DNA of 64,000 bases from Haliotis asinina (GCF_037392515.1 NC_090290.1:55006753-55070752), one strand, 5' to 3'; shown: positions 11,640 through 23,610, counted from the first letter of the stretch. Notes: generated from the letters alone by a model not told the origin. A program made the numbers and translations.

Positions 11640-12419
11640 ACAGTCCACACACATTCTGGACACAATAACTGAATGTGCACCACCTGTTGAAGTTTCCCTT
11701 TTGATGCACATGGTCCTCCAACTGCAATGTGTCCACGTGATGCCATGGTCAGCATTCAGCCTTGACCTCGGGGACACAGACCGCTGGTAAGGTAGCATCT
11801 GGGTTCGATATCTGTGGTGCTTTGGTAACACGTATACAATGTTTGTTACCACCAAACACTTATCAAAATACTTATGTTGTAGTTTTAGAAACAAATCCCA
11901 GGTGGGTATTTTCAGTTTATTTATTAAAAATTTCAACCATTTCAGATATTAATGACACAGTATAAGCATACGTTTTGCGATGTAATAGCTCCTAGATAGA
12001 AGCATGGCCAGAGGAGAACAAGTTTTTGTATCTGCTTGAAAATTTGTGTACGCAAGGTATAAATAAGAACATTTGCATATATCATGGTACTTAATATTTA
12101 GAAAAAATGTAAGCCGAGAGTTTTTGCAGTTCCCATTTATTTCTTTTAAAACTGAAAGATATGCACATGTATAATCGTGTAAACGTGTGTTAAATGTAGA
12201 CTTTGTTTTAGAACACTTTCGTGGTGCAACGTTTACGTTCCAGCCTTGGTCAGTTTGACCCTCGGCAGATCACAGGGGTGAAATGTAGTGAACATAGCAC
12301 ATGGCAAGAAATTCACAATACTGGAGCTCCGTTACTTCATGTTTAGCGTCGGATCCATCATTCACAATTACTGGAACTACATCTCTCTTATGCCTCTATT
12401 AGCATCGGATCCATCCTAA

Positions 12420-13920
12420 CTACTGTAGCAGCAATTCTTTTATCTCATTAGGGATGTGAACTTCAATCCCCGAGGAGATGCGGGCGCGCGACTGACTAAC
12501 TTGGAGTAACGAAAAAAGTGGTTGGGATGTCTCAATTCCCTGATGTCGTGAAATCAGCACTGATTGTTCCACATTAACTACACTAATCTGGTTGTTCCGG
12601 AAGTCGATAAACACGCCAAGGTCCAACGCCCACACACTGGTATCCGACTTGTCACGCGAAATACTCTGTGTCAACACATCGCGTCCCTGGCAACGTATTC
12701 TAAGTTTCACCTTTGTATTACCTACAATAGTGATCTCAACTCCATCGGTGTTTTTCACATCAAGGATGCCAAAGTGACTATCCTTATCGAAACTGAACAA
12801 GGTGGAATTGTACCCTAACGCAAACGTAAGCACTACAACATGATAAGAAGGCGGTGGCATCGGGATTTCCAGCTGAAGAACGAAATAGACAGAAACGGGC
12901 CCTGAAAGACTTTGAGCGGTTCGCGCTGCATGGTCAATATGGGGAATGGCTGAAGGGCTCTGCTGGAATGTAAATGAATACCCTGTCTGCAACCATTCAT
13001 TTGCATCAATTTGCACCATCCCACGAAGTGTTCTTGGGTCCAATGAAAGCTTTGGGCCTGAGAATAGGATAGAGAAAGTATATTACAGGATTTTTAGACT
13101 AATATGAATATCAAAAAGAATATATTATCCCGCTGAATGTGCATCTAGCAGCTCTTGGAACTAATTGGTAAAGGTATGTCACACCTAAAGCACCCTAAGT
13201 GATGACTAAAATTCTTTTTGCATGTGCTACTGGCCATTACAAAATCCAGATAATTTAGCTCTCATTTAACCCCACTGCAAAGGACGTTGACCACATGTGG
13301 CACAGGATCTCAAGGCTCAAGCACTAGTTTTTATGAGAGTCCGTACGGCTTTTAGCAATATTCCAGCAACATCAAGACAAGTGTTTATTGATCAAGGGGT
13401 TTTCTGTATGAGTTGAGGAAATGATTTATGAGTGATTCACAAACTTTATATAAACTGATTAAAACTACGACAGGAAGAACATTCTGTGCCACAAAAATCT
13501 TACACTATCATCCCGGGGGTTAATACATTTACATGTTTTAACCAGATGTCAGATATGTATATTACTCATGTATAAGAAACAACGATGTACAAAACAAAAT
13601 TTCAGAAGAAATAACATTGTAACGATCCTCGATATACGAAGATATAAAATGCAAAACTCAATACAGACAAAGCAAACGGCTTAACATAGGATACCCCTCA
13701 CAGTTAATTTAGATCAGTTTATTATGATCTAAAACGTACTTATGAGGCGTTGACTCCCCAACACACAAGAACAAATTCCACCGTCGCTGTGGAATACCTT
13801 GCACAGAACAACTTCCTTCGACTCATCGTCAGGGTAAAGGAGTTCCAGAATAGCGCCCTCTTGCCACTGATCGTAGTGAGCGCAGAGGAATACCGAGACC
13901 AGTCTATGAAGCAGCATCAT
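12420..13920 (-). CDS. unrecognised two-exon putative secreted protein, SPRY-like C-terminus (copy A)
   Basis: I do not recognise the family. Exon 1 is 13920-13740 and exon 2 is 13057-12420 (stop TAG at 12420-12422), giving 272 aa. The donor is CATAA|GTACGT and the acceptor CCTATTCTCAG|GCCC; both exons meet in phase 1, forming a Ser codon. The start chosen is the ATG pair at 13920, which gives a short hydrophobic leader (MMLLHRLVSVFLCA). An acceptor-like TTCCACAG just upstream means exon 1 could instead continue from an earlier exon. The mature part has C-rich segment EVVLCKVFHSDGGICSCVLG, then DPRTLRG, and near the end LGVFIDFRNNQISVVNVEQ followed by PLFSLLQV, which resembles the last strands of SPRY/B30.2 domains. 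Exon-intron structure and protein sequence are conserved in the copy at 38221-43586, supporting a real gene. A candidate AATAAA on the minus strand lies at 12136-12141. Confidence 0.72.
13325..13385 (-). repeat. SINE family A tail in intron
   Basis: GGCTTTTAGCAATATTCCAGCAACATCAAG is the reverse complement of the family-A 3' block. It sits in the intron of the two-exon gene. An equivalent fragment is in the second copy at 35822-35880. Confidence 0.55.
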
Positions 13921-14109
13921 AGTCAGCCAGTGTACCTCACTGTGGAACAAGAGTTATGTGATAAATCAACATGTACCATGCTGATATCATATTAGTGTAT
14001 GTTCATCGCACTGTCGTTCTGAAACACTTCAGTGTACGTCTAAAATTCAAGACTCTGTACTGAAGATCCCGGTTTCCCGAAACCTTTGCTTATTGTAGGT
14101 GGCAGTTAA

Positions 14110-14265
14110 CGGAATTAGATGGTCAAGCTTGCTGACTTGGTTAACTCATCATCGCGACCCATTTGTGTAGATCGATGTCCATGCTGTTGATCACTGGATT
14201 GTCTGGTCCAGAATCGATTGCTTACAGACCGCCTCCTTATAGCTGGAATACTGCTGACAAACCAA
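14110..14265 (+). repeat. SINE family C, partial
   Basis: Shares TGTGTAGATCGATGTCCATG, TGTTGATCACTGGATTGTCTGG, CTTACAGACCGCCTCC and TATAGCTGGAATACTGCTGA with 43735-43945. Both copies lie just upstream of exon 1 of their gene copy, so the SINE predates the block duplication. Confidence 0.7.
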
Positions 14266-16082
14266 CTAAATGAACATAAAAGAATCCTGTTGTGAGATCG
14301 GTTGTTCTGAGACTTAAATTTGGAAGTCATTTCGGCATTTTTCAGCCATATCGAAGCTGTGGCAGTTGTATAAGAATGAAAACACAAATATACGCATAAA
14401 AATCTACATTGAAATATATAGCCTGTCACAGATATGCTCATGAACTGGCCATCGACTGAGATACAAGCGAGTTTGATAGATTTGGCCATAATTGAAGCAA
14501 ACACATATTCTACGATTAAAAATGAGTCAGGAACATATTTACTTTAAATGATCGTTTCATACATACCCTCTTCCGGACGACAATGCTTTACACTCCTTTA
14601 ACGTTCTGGGGTTTCGTGAAAACTACCTTTAACTCTGTAATGTTTCTGTGATGGTCGCAATGGGTTGCCAGGCAAAAACGTTAATCAATTAAGGAACTGC
14701 ATAGTCTCATAACATATGAATCCTTTCAAATGTTTGAATCTGAATGCGACGATGTCTGGAACTAATAGAAGTAACTCTAACAAATCTCTCGCAACAATTA
14801 GAAATTCTTCTTATAAATCCAAAGAGGCTTCCATACATTGTTAGATGTTCATCTCTATTTCATGTACCTGAGTATCGCTATCAAACAGTTAAAATATCCG
14901 TTAACAATTTCATAAGGAAGGAACTTGAATTATTGAGAGTAAACTTCATAAACTGTCCTTGGACTTCAATTCTCGAAGATGAATACATGTATACACTCGT
15001 ATAAGCCACAAAAGGACTTATGGAAGACAAAACCCATTTGTTCATGGTATAATCAATAAAATAAATGTACACTAGTATACATATCAAAATGTACACTCCA
15101 TTATCGCACATAATGCCTGAAAGTTTGTCTAAGAGTTTCGGCATGACTGAATTATAACATCCTAAATGTCAATGATGATGATTGTAATTAAGGACTTAAT
15201 GATTTTCATGAATTTTAGAGAGAACGAGTGTCGGATTACTTGTTTTTCGATATTGTTGGTACAGACGGCTCAACGGAAAGGGGATCGGAATTGCCATGAA
15301 TGGCATCTGATCATCGAAGGAGTATATTCAGTATGATAGCCACTGGCCTAACTGCATTTCATACGAAATAATATACATATACAACGTTACAGCGGTTGTA
15401 GAAATGAGGAACGTACACTTGAAGCAGCTTTGACACATTCTTAACACTTTGTTAAGGTCTCTGAATCTTCAGAAATCATTGTATGTTTAAAGTTAGTCCT
15501 TTGGATGTATAAAAACATTTTCATCTGAAATCATGACAAATTGTGCATTTAAACGTGAATGTCATATTCAGTGATCTTAGAAAATGTCAAAAGTCTGAAA
15601 GTTCTAACAATACATATTCTTTGCTGGTAGAACAGCCCGGTAATCAACAAGCATGTGTTGTGAAGATAGGGTCATCTCAAAAGCAGTTATCTGGTTACAA
15701 TGGGAGTTGGTGTTGCCACTTTCAGTAGACAATAATGTTTACTTTCACAAGAGCTACCACGGCCTCTGTTCATAAAGTCAAAGGCTCTGTGATAGTCGTA
15801 ATAGATAACTTAATCCGCCTTGAGGTTGTTTTAATGTTTCAGTCAGTGAACAAGGTATGAAAGCAATATCAACTGTGCCCATTGGTGAAATCCTATCTGA
15901 CATTCTCAGTGTTTAATGCACATTCGACAAAATCTGTCAGCTGTGAAGATTATATGTAAAGATGTTACTACAGTTGTCCATTAAAGAAATACCTCTGTAA
16001 ATACATTATTCAGGTTGCATTTCTTTCAAACAGGAAATTCACAAATAATAGCGTTACGGAAAAGTACTTGGAAAAATGGGTG
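14266..16082. other. no gene; shared with 44.0-44.8 kb
   Basis: Non-coding. Patches around 14.64-15.18 kb match 44.2-44.7 kb (for example AGCCACAAA and TAATGCCTGAAAGTTT contexts). No exon was recognised upstream of exon 1 of the two-exon gene. Confidence 0.5.
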
Positions 16083-16208
16083 AATGAGTGAGCGAGCTAA
16101 AAGGTTTCACCGCATTGGCAATATTGCAGCCATATAGCGATGAAAACAAGATAAACAATATAGGACAGTAAGACTAAGTAGATTATCACACACACACACA
16201 TGTATGTA

Positions 16209-16277
<69 letters not shown>

Positions 16278-16525
16278 GCTAGGAATAAAATCTAAATATT
16301 TTATACGATATAAAAAGAGGCTGTAGATCGTCAAAAACTGAAGGTAGATCACTATACTAGGGACCACGGGGACTTACAGTACCTTTGAAACCTGCATGGA
16401 CCCGAGTTGGATTGACATCATCACTTCAGCCGCCGGCGCTTGTAGTCAAAGTTAGCTATAGTCAAAGTTAGCCATGATTAAAATCACAAAACCCCTGCGC
16501 TTAAAATCCTGGTAAGTATGAAATT
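16083..16525 (+). repeat. interspersed repeat, family D
   Basis: Blocks GGCTGTAGATCGTCAAAAAC, ACTATACTAGGGACCACG, GGACTTACAGTACCTTTG and CATGGACCCGAGTTGGATT match the copies at 7005 and 24603. A TG microsatellite interrupts the first third. Confidence 0.7.
16187..16275. repeat. TG/CA microsatellite
   Basis: A short CA run, then TGTA units, then more than 30 uninterrupted TG units up to 16275. Confidence 0.95.
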
Positions 16526-16575
16526 TACTTTGAGAATTTTAGGTCTTAGTCTCAGGAGCATGGAAATATGGCATC

Positions 16576-16755
16576 AACATGTCACCTCTATGTTTCCTCA
16601 TCTCTGGAGGTACCCCGATCAGCATGTCACTTCTGTGTATTCTCATCTGTGGAGGTACCCCGATCAGCATGTCACCACTGTGTTTCCTCATCTGTGGCGG
16701 TACCCCGATCAGCATGTCACCACTGTGTTTCCTCATCTGTGGAGGTACCCCGATC
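16576..16755. repeat. 45-bp tandem repeat, four units
   Basis: The unit begins CAGCATGTCACCACTGTG and ends GTGGAGGTACCCCGAT; four near-identical copies. 45 bp keeps the frame, so several frames stay open. I read those as by-products, not a gene. Confidence 0.9.
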
Positions 16756-16764
16756 ATGAAAGCA

Positions 16765-16925
16765 GTCTGTAAGCCTAGTGGTTCACACATTTGCTCGTCA
16801 CGTTGAAGACCCGGGTTCGATTCCGAACATGGGGAAAGTGTGTGAAGCCCATTTCTGGTGCCCTCCGCCGTGATATTTCTGGAATACCGATGGAAGCGAC
16901 GTAAAATCACACACTCTCACTCGTC
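16765..16925 (+). repeat. tRNA-type SINE, family A
   Basis: Head GCCTAGTGGTTCACACATT, B box GGGTTCGATTCC, then GTGTGAAGCCCATTTCTGG and CGACGTAAAATCACACACTC. This is the best-preserved head of this family in the window. Confidence 0.75.
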
Positions 16926-17061
16926 TCTCGATCTGGAGGTTCTCAGTCATGTGCTAGAGCTAGGCCACATGATCAATTAATTAATCTGGCATTATTCCGT
17001 TTATTGTTATGGGGTTATATAGAATAATAACAGTGTGAACATCGTTATTCTGATTTATAGT

Positions 17062-17858
17062 CCAGGGCCCACTTGCACAAAACGATCTTAGAGCTACAAT
17101 TATTGTAAATCCTTAAGATCCCGATCTTAGGCTTCGGCTACAATCGCCATCCACTTGCACAAAGCGATTGTAGGCTAAGATCATTGTAAGTTACAATCAA
17201 AACTTACAATTGGTCGGAACCAATTGTAAGGAGCTAAGATCATTGTAGTCAGTAGCAAAATGGCGTCCAAGTTGGTGTCAATTTCACGCAAATAATTAGC
17301 TTTACGTTTGGGGATTGCTTTCATATTGCATAAAACTGTATGATTCGCCTTAAAACTTGCATAAAACATGGTAGGTCTGTGGTTGCAGTATCACATGTTT
17401 AGTTCATAGAAAATTAGAATGTAGAAAAATTAGAGAATAACCCCTGAGGTACGAGTGATTATACATGTTACCTTCCACGTTATCGTTCCTTCTTCAACGT
17501 TATCGTTTCCTTCAAAGATTTGTGGGTTTGGGGTTTTTTTTGTTTTGTTTTGATGAAAAATCTGCAAGGTGCGATTAAGGAAGGGATGTCATTTGCGTGC
17601 GGGAACAAGTTCCACGTTTTATTTGCGCTGCATGCTATGCGCACTTGAAGACAACTGTAGACAGGAGTCGAGTTTAAGAAATTTCTACCTCCAACGTTGA
17701 AGAGTTCGATCTTAGTTAAGATTGCGATCTTAAATCCATGCTGTCTTAAGATCGTATTTGTGCAAGTGGATTACAGCAATTGTACGGTGATTGTAAAGTT
17801 GATTGTAGGGGCCTAAGATTGATTGTAACTAAGATTGCTCTGTGCAAGCGGGCCCTGG
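17062..17858. mobile_element. MITE with ~18-bp terminal inverted repeats
   Basis: The left end CCAGGGCCCACTTGCACA and right end TGTGCAAGCGGGCCCTGG are inverted repeats with one mismatch. The ~800-bp interior has many sub-terminal repeats of the type GATCTTAG / CTAAGATC and TTGTAAG but no transposase. No clear target-site duplication was seen, so the superfamily is not assigned. The corresponding place in the paralogous block (~44.8 kb) lacks it, so it inserted after the block duplication. Confidence 0.75.
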
Positions 17859-17968
17859 GCCTAGATTTTCAAGGCTATCTTAGCGATAAGATTGTGGTAC
17901 GTTAATGTTAATGTACGGCACATACGACTATCTTAAAGCTAAGAGAGCTTCGAAAATACAGGCCCAAT
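17859..17968. mobile_element. small palindromic MITE abutting the previous one
   Basis: GGGCCTAGATTTTCAAGGCT at the left and the inverted counterpart AGCTTCGAAAATACAGGCCC at the right form a ~110-bp imperfect palindrome, with CTATCTTAGC / GACTATCTTAAAGC sub-repeats. It begins exactly where the larger MITE ends, sharing GGGCC. Confidence 0.6.
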
Positions 17969-19017
17969 GGCTCTTGGCGAAACATTGAATATGATATTGT
18001 TAGCTTCCTATTTGTAATAATGTTGAATAGTACCGTATGGATCCTGGGAAACATTAACTTAATGTTTACCTCGTAGGAAATTGAATACATATGTACATCA
18101 CCAGGTCAATTGAAACCAGACATGCAAAATAGTTTTTGATTTATGAGAAAACTCACTATATGTTTAGTGACACACACATAAAGTACATAAACAACGTATG
18201 TAGGATTAGGCAGTGTTTCAATGTTTTGCGGTTATTCGGCAATAACGTTTGCCAGAACATATAGACAATAGTGATATGACTTACCAGTTCCGTCAGTCGT
18301 TGTACCGTTAATATCAGTCATGGTCATACTGATGACGTCAATTGATAGGAATCAGTTATATTATTATTATCGTCAATGTATAACAGAGTCCGTTGTGTTA
18401 TTTTGGTAGACTATATGTATGCCACTCAAACAATAAATAGCAGTGAGAAATAGGAAATATCACAATGGGGGTAGAGCAGTGAGCCAAAATAACCTTGTTA
18501 ACAAGTGAAGAATTAATAAATGTGACAAATGTCCGATATCGGGGACAATTCCTTAGACTGATATGTCTGTAGTCAGATTCTTTACATCTTGTGGTTGGAT
18601 ACAGCACTGAGAGTTACACGTCTGACATTAGTTACACTGTCTGTTGTGTTCAGCGGGGATTAATTTGCGGATGTTCGGTAGCTCCAAGAATGTTCCAGTT
18701 TCAGTGACTCAACCTTCACGGGCCCAATACTGTATTAATACAAGAACAAAACAGTACAGTCACGCGGCTGCAAGTTAGCTCCACATGAGAATTGATATTA
18801 GTGCGTCATACAATGTAATATGCTCCAGAAAGAGGAATATGTGAAAGAGGAAATAGCCATGTTTGTAACAATATTTTCACCTGAATAAAGAAGTTGTGCT
18901 CATCCATAAAGTGTGTCCGTATCTGTTTCTCCAACTTCAAAACGGTGTCCGCCCGGAAAGTCGACAAATAAAATTTCAGTCATCCCAGGATGTCGACAAA
19001 CGGAGTCCCGGTTTGTA
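17969..19017. other. no gene; tail of duplicated block
   Basis: Patches such as TCGTAGGAAATTGAATA (~18075 versus ~45052) and CGTTGTGTTATTT (~18391 versus ~45511) match the second block, marking its outer edge near 18.65 kb. No coding sequence was seen. Confidence 0.5.
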
Positions 19018-19250
19018 GACAGGTGCTGTACCGCTTTTGTCGACCTCCCGGTGAGTGCTTAGATAATAAGTAAATTGTTTTGAGAGTAATTGGCAGTAAA
19101 CTAACTAGTTCTACAGGTGTTGTACTGCTTTTGTTAACTTTTGTTGTGTTGGGTAGTGTTTATATATTAAGTTTTGATGTTTTGAGAGTACCTGTCAGTA
19201 AACCTACAGGTTGTACAGGTGCTGTACTGCTTTTGTTGGCCTTTCAGTAG
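19018..19250. repeat. ~120-bp tandem duplication, about two units
   Basis: ACAGGTGCTGTACCGCTTTTGT with TTTGAGAGTAATTGGCAGTAAAC recurs as ACAGGTGTTGTACTGCTTTTGT with TTTGAGAGTACCTGTCAGTAAAC and a third partial start. Confidence 0.65.
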
Positions 19251-19479
19251 CAAAAAGTTGAAATGACAGAGTTCACAAACACAAAGCAGCCGTTATGGCT
19301 GTCAGCTGCAGAAGTGTTAGACGAGATCATCCCCCTGGTTTAGATCTGGTGATTGGGAAGGCCACGACAAGACATTGATTGTAGAATTGGCAAACCATGT
19401 CACGATGGAAATACTCCCTTTGTCGGTCAATAATCGGACGCATGTGACGTGCCAAGACTTTGTTTGCTGTCAAACGCCA

Positions 19480-19800
19480 TGAACCACCATTAAATCATTT
19501 GTATTTGTGTATTGCTGGACAATATTGCCAGAATCAAGACCCTGTCCATCGTGTTTCAATGTCTACATGACCTAGCGCCTCAGTACCTCTCTGAACTCAT
19601 CTCTGTGTACACACCACCACGACAGTTACGGTCACACCAGCAGTTCCTTCTAACCTAACAACACCCACTGTACATCTCAAGAACTATGGCCGCTTCGCAA
19701 TTCCTTCACTTTGGAACAGTCTTCGCATAGCCATCAAAATAGCAACCTCCCTTCACTCCTTCAAACAGACGATTCATCTTTTCATGAAATACTATGAATG
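19480..19800 (+). mobile_element. 3' end of a non-LTR retrotransposon (LINE), fragment
   Basis: Across frame changes the translation reads CLHDLAPQYLSELISVY, then TPPRQLRS, and ends near FKQTI. This is the C-terminal pattern of CR1/L2/jockey-type reverse-transcriptase ORFs. 5' truncated and decayed. Confidence 0.7.
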
Positions 19801-20309
19801 ACTTGTACAGCTACCAGCTAGTGCAGTTTTGTTTTGAGCATATACACACTGGGCGCCATGAGCATACACTAGTGTGTGGACACAGGGCCATACAGACACT
19901 AGTGTGTGGACACAGGGCCATCCAGATGGACATGGTTGTTATTATCATTATTATGTCGTACCCTACACCATGGCACTGCCATCGATGAATCTGTCGAATT
20001 CAGTTAAGGGTACAGCCTTCGTTTCTCCCATAGTAAATACGCTGTCTTCTATCTCACCGTTGAAGAAGAAATCATGAAATCATGTTCACTGAACCAGACT
20101 CACCCCCAGTTTCTAAGATTCCAGTTCCGGACTCTAGGACACCACCACAAGTGACTGCGCCAATAGAGTTTCTTCAAAAAGGGGCGACAACTGGTCCTTC
20201 CTTATCGAATTCCCACTTCACTCACTCGATGTCTGATGGAAAATGCTCTTCTCCATCCAGTGCAGTGTGTGGCAAGGTGATGACGCAAGTGAGAATTCAG
20301 GACATTGCG
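19801..20309. other. no gene; short tandem duplication
   Basis: ACACTAGTGTGTGGACACAG with GGCCATACAG is repeated about twice at 19867-19925. The 64- and 67-codon frames over it are not supported. Confidence 0.5.
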
Positions 20310-20888
20310 GAATGAAGAAGTTTCTGATTTATACTACCATGTTTAAAATACCAATTATCTATTTTCAAAACATATTCAAAATTTATGTAGTAATTCTATT
20401 TCCCTTAGCAATTCTATTATAAAATGATAGTTAAGTATATAAAAAGACCCCTAACTGTTTTGACATTGAAATATTTATCCCTTGCAATAACACAATCAAT
20501 ACAGACTACCAGGTATGGGAGAAACAGGGACTCATGGGCACACTGCCTTAATTAATATCATTATACGTTTTCCTGAAGAGGTCTATGCACATTTATATCT
20601 GTTGGCTTCTTATCCCCTCACAAGCGCTCTCAGTGAAGAACAGCCAACTGGAATGTGCCGACTGTTCTCGAACAAAGTACTACCATAATTCCTACCGTAT
20701 TTCTTGTGTGCCATTTGTTCACGTTGGTACAGCAGATGGGGATGGCGGTGAGGTTTTCTCGTTTTCATATCCTGAAGATGCATGCTCAAAGAGCAAGAAA
20801 CCCCAAAACTCCACCGTGGCTGATTCCAGCAAACTTGTATTTTTAAGAGAACTGCTAAGGAAAAATGAACATCGTCTAACACACTGTT

Positions 20889-20894
20889 TTTATT
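20889..20894 (-). terminator. candidate poly(A) signal of channel copy 3
   Basis: AATAAA on the minus strand about 210 bases beyond the stop codon at 21103. Canonical hexamer; cleavage site not determined. Confidence 0.45.
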
Positions 20895-21102
20895 GAATAA
20901 ATAGCCCTCTCAAACAAATTATGTGTTGCACAGTATTAAACCACTGTCGTAGCTGTAAAACATTTGTGGGCCACTCTAATAATGCTAACTACACACTGCG
21001 ACTATAGTTTGCAATGAAAGGCTGTCACAAATAATTACTGTAGTCTATTCTATTTAGCACGACATACATGATCGACGGATCGGTGAAAAAAGTGTGTCAC
21101 TA

Positions 21103-22341
21103 TCACAAAGCTATGCATAGCAACATTACCGGAATAGCCATCAACAAAGGTAAACACATCACCCAGAAGAAAAACAGGTCCAATGCCTTGCTCACTCGCT
21201 TCCAAGTCATTTCTTGAAGCAATGCTTGATCATGTTTCTTGGTCTCGCCATCATCTGACTGTGCCGAGATATTAGCAACATGGTTTGTTTTCGACTTCCT
21301 GAGTCGCCAACAGTGTCTAGCCTGTTCAACCCAGACAGTGAATCTTTGGAATGTTATAGGAATGGGTCTTGAGTTACTGCGTTCCGAGATTCTGACGCTG
21401 AAGATGCTCAGGATTACAAATAGCGCAGACATTGACAATGTGATTCCAAGGAATATAATAAAAGTGGACACTCCATCAGAGCTCTGTGGAACCATGTCTG
21501 TCAGAAAGCTCATATAGACGCCATATGAAAGAGGAATAGTGATGGCAAATGATATCTTTTCCCCTGAATCTGCTGGAATGAGGAACACGAACGTTCCTAA
21601 AAGGGACAGAATCATGACAGGAACCATGAAGTTGAAGACAAAATTGGTTGGGAGTCTTTCTAAACTGAGAGTAATTATTATGGTAGACAAAATTTTGTTG
21701 TCCAATCTTTTTTCCATCGACTTGACAGATGTTGACACCAAATTCCATTGCCCCCGTACTTTAGAAGTAGATACTCCAGCAAGAGATCTGAGAGGTTTCA
21801 GATACACTTCTGTCACTGAGTGGGACCAGACAACCAGCTCCATAGTACACGAAAGGCTATCAAATGGGTACAGCTGAACGTCTACACTACATGGCAGGTA
21901 GAAAATGTCTCCTGGCGCCCACTGCACGTCACCATTAGACAGAACTTCCAAAGACACGAAATCTCCTCCAAGTCTGTTGAGTTGTTGAAATGAGTTTGCC
22001 ACAACGACATCAGGCTTCCAGACGTAGCTATCTGGAGGTCTGATGAACTCAAGTCCGTCATACATCCCTGAATTCCAAGTAAGAAACTGATCCTTCCATG
22101 ACACGGTAAACCAGCCTGTGCATACTAGCTGTTGTTGAGATTCAATGTATTCGCTCACGGTATGAAGATTAAAGTCAAATTCAACCGTAACAGTTTCCGA
22201 TTTGTTGTATACAGGCCTTTCGTATGGATTGTTGTTCCAGATGATGTCACTGTAGAGGCGGAACTCACCTGTGGAGTTTCTGTGTTGTGCCTGTACAGAT
22301 ACAAAACCACAGGCAAAAACAAACAAAACTGGTGACAACAT
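21103..22341 (-). CDS. Cys-loop ligand-gated ion channel subunit (nicotinic receptor type), copy 3
   Basis: 412 aa, same architecture as copies 1 and 2: signal peptide ~1-18, loop A VWKPDVVVAN, Cys-loop CSVDVQLYPFDSLSC (13 residues between cysteines), LPTNFVFNFMVP opening M1, GEKISFAITIPL at M2, M3 after SSDGVSTF, a somewhat longer M3-M4 loop (KKHDQALLQE), M4 DLFFFWVMCLPLL. There is no vicinal cysteine pair. One M2-M3 residue differs from its paralogues (YMSFLTD instead of YMGFLTD). The CDS is intronless. The minus strand shows acceptor-like CTACTTATTTCAG ending at 22434 and TGATGCTTCACAG before CCATG. It lies in a duplicated segment shared with copy 2. Confidence 0.95.
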   Translation of the reverse strand: MLSPVLFVFACGFVSVQAQHRNSTGEFRLYSDIIWNNNPYERPVYNKSETVTVEFDFNLHTVSEYIESQQQLVCTGWFTVSWKDQFLTWNSGMYDGLEFIRPPDSYVWKPDVVVANSFQQLNRLGGDFVSLEVLSNGDVQWAPGDIFYLPCSVDVQLYPFDSLSCTMELVVWSHSVTEVYLKPLRSLAGVSTSKVRGQWNLVSTSVKSMEKRLDNKILSTIIITLSLERLPTNFVFNFMVPVMILSLLGTFVFLIPADSGEKISFAITIPLSYGVYMSFLTDMVPQSSDGVSTFIIFLGITLSMSALFVILSIFSVRISERSNSRPIPITFQRFTVWVEQARHCWRLRKSKTNHVANISAQSDDGETKKHDQALLQEMTWKRVSKALDLFFFWVMCLPLLMAIPVMLLCIAL

Positions 22342-23610
22342 GGCTGTGAAGCATCAGTCCTACACCGAGTCTAATAGTCTATGCTGGATCTAGCTAAGCG
22401 ACAGCGGTCTTGTGAAAATGGTCTTCTTCCTATCTGAAATAAGTAGAAAAACAAAGGTCATTTATGCGTACAGTTGCAAATCGTTCGATTAGTCAATAAA
22501 ATGATTCAAAATGGCGTGTTGACAAAACGTTTACTTGTACAGTTTACTTTAACATCGAAATGACTTTTTCAGATTAGTTAGTTAATCGCAAAACGATAAC
22601 ATTCTTCAGGGCCTTAATCCATAAAGCAATATTAGCACCAAGACGGGCGCCAAAAAGACAGAATAAATTCTAACAAAAGCCATCCGGAGAACTGATCCCA
22701 CCTTGTGGAGTTATTACCCGACTCTTCATGGGAGAGCAAGTTTTAATCCTTGGAATAGAATGGAGAATTCCGTCTCAGTCAAGGAGATGTTTCAGTTTAT
22801 GGAGGTCATTTTACTTTATAAGAAATCACTGACCGAGATGGCCGAAATGTCACAGATCCGTACTGGAATTATTTTCCGGTTGGCCAAAACATGCAATAAC
22901 ACGTGGTTATATTACTGTTTTGATTGGTTGACATAGATCAGGTATATTTACTAGCAGCAACTAATTGGCTAAGCCCAAATGATGTTTTGGAGATGTAGTC
23001 AGGATAATTACATCGGTTTAATTACGGTTTGTTTCACAGCTTTCGTCTGGATGTCAAGTTATTCATTATGCTGAAGTCACATGACGTCACGTGACAGAAT
23101 GTTGATTGGCGCTAATTATATCAGATTTATTAGTTTGCTTTCACAGTTGTGGTCTGGATGTCTATAAAGAGGTCATTAAGTAATTTACAAGTGCTTGAAA
23201 CAATACTTGTAGATTGAGTTCTGAGTTTTATGTACATACTTTCAATGGTATAATGACTTTCAAGAATCTTTGCAAAGTGCGGTGCACCAGCTTGATATGA
23301 AGGATAATTAAAGTGACATTTCAATGCTGAAATTTGTGGCAAATATATGCAAAATATGCACATAAAATACATATAGAATCCAGTCATAAATTGTGCACTG
23401 TTGCAGAGTCATCACGCTTGCGAACTAACATTACCAGTACAGTTCCAGTAACTTGCATGGTGATCTTGCACGCCCTGATCCTTTGTTATCCAATACTTCC
23501 TGTCATTATGTAATATCCTGGGTTCATAAATACAGTTGCATTAATTATATATTTCCACTGTTTAAACGACAAAACACACAGAATCGACAAAAACGTCCAT
23601 CCAACATTGT

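Larger units (their letters stand above)
11640..16000. repeat. segmental duplication, first copy of the two-exon gene and flanks
   Basis: Matches 34136-46000 in patches, allowing for the LINE and the tandem duplication there. Examples are CTGGACACAATAACTGA at ~11655 versus ~34140, exon 2, exon 1, and ATAATGCCTGAAAGTTT at ~15112 versus ~44621. Further patches to ~18.65 kb match 44.8-45.9 kb. Together with the channel-gene duplication this defines a larger duplicated block. Confidence 0.75.
20310..23610. repeat. segmental duplication, channel copy 3 with flanks
   Basis: Counterpart of 7440-10200 (see that entry). Extra sequence relative to copy 2 at about 22.6-23.4 kb includes no recognised element. 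Confidence 0.75.

Noticed and set aside
16107-16367. poly-(His-Thr) frame on the minus strand
   Set aside because: Translation of the TG microsatellite.
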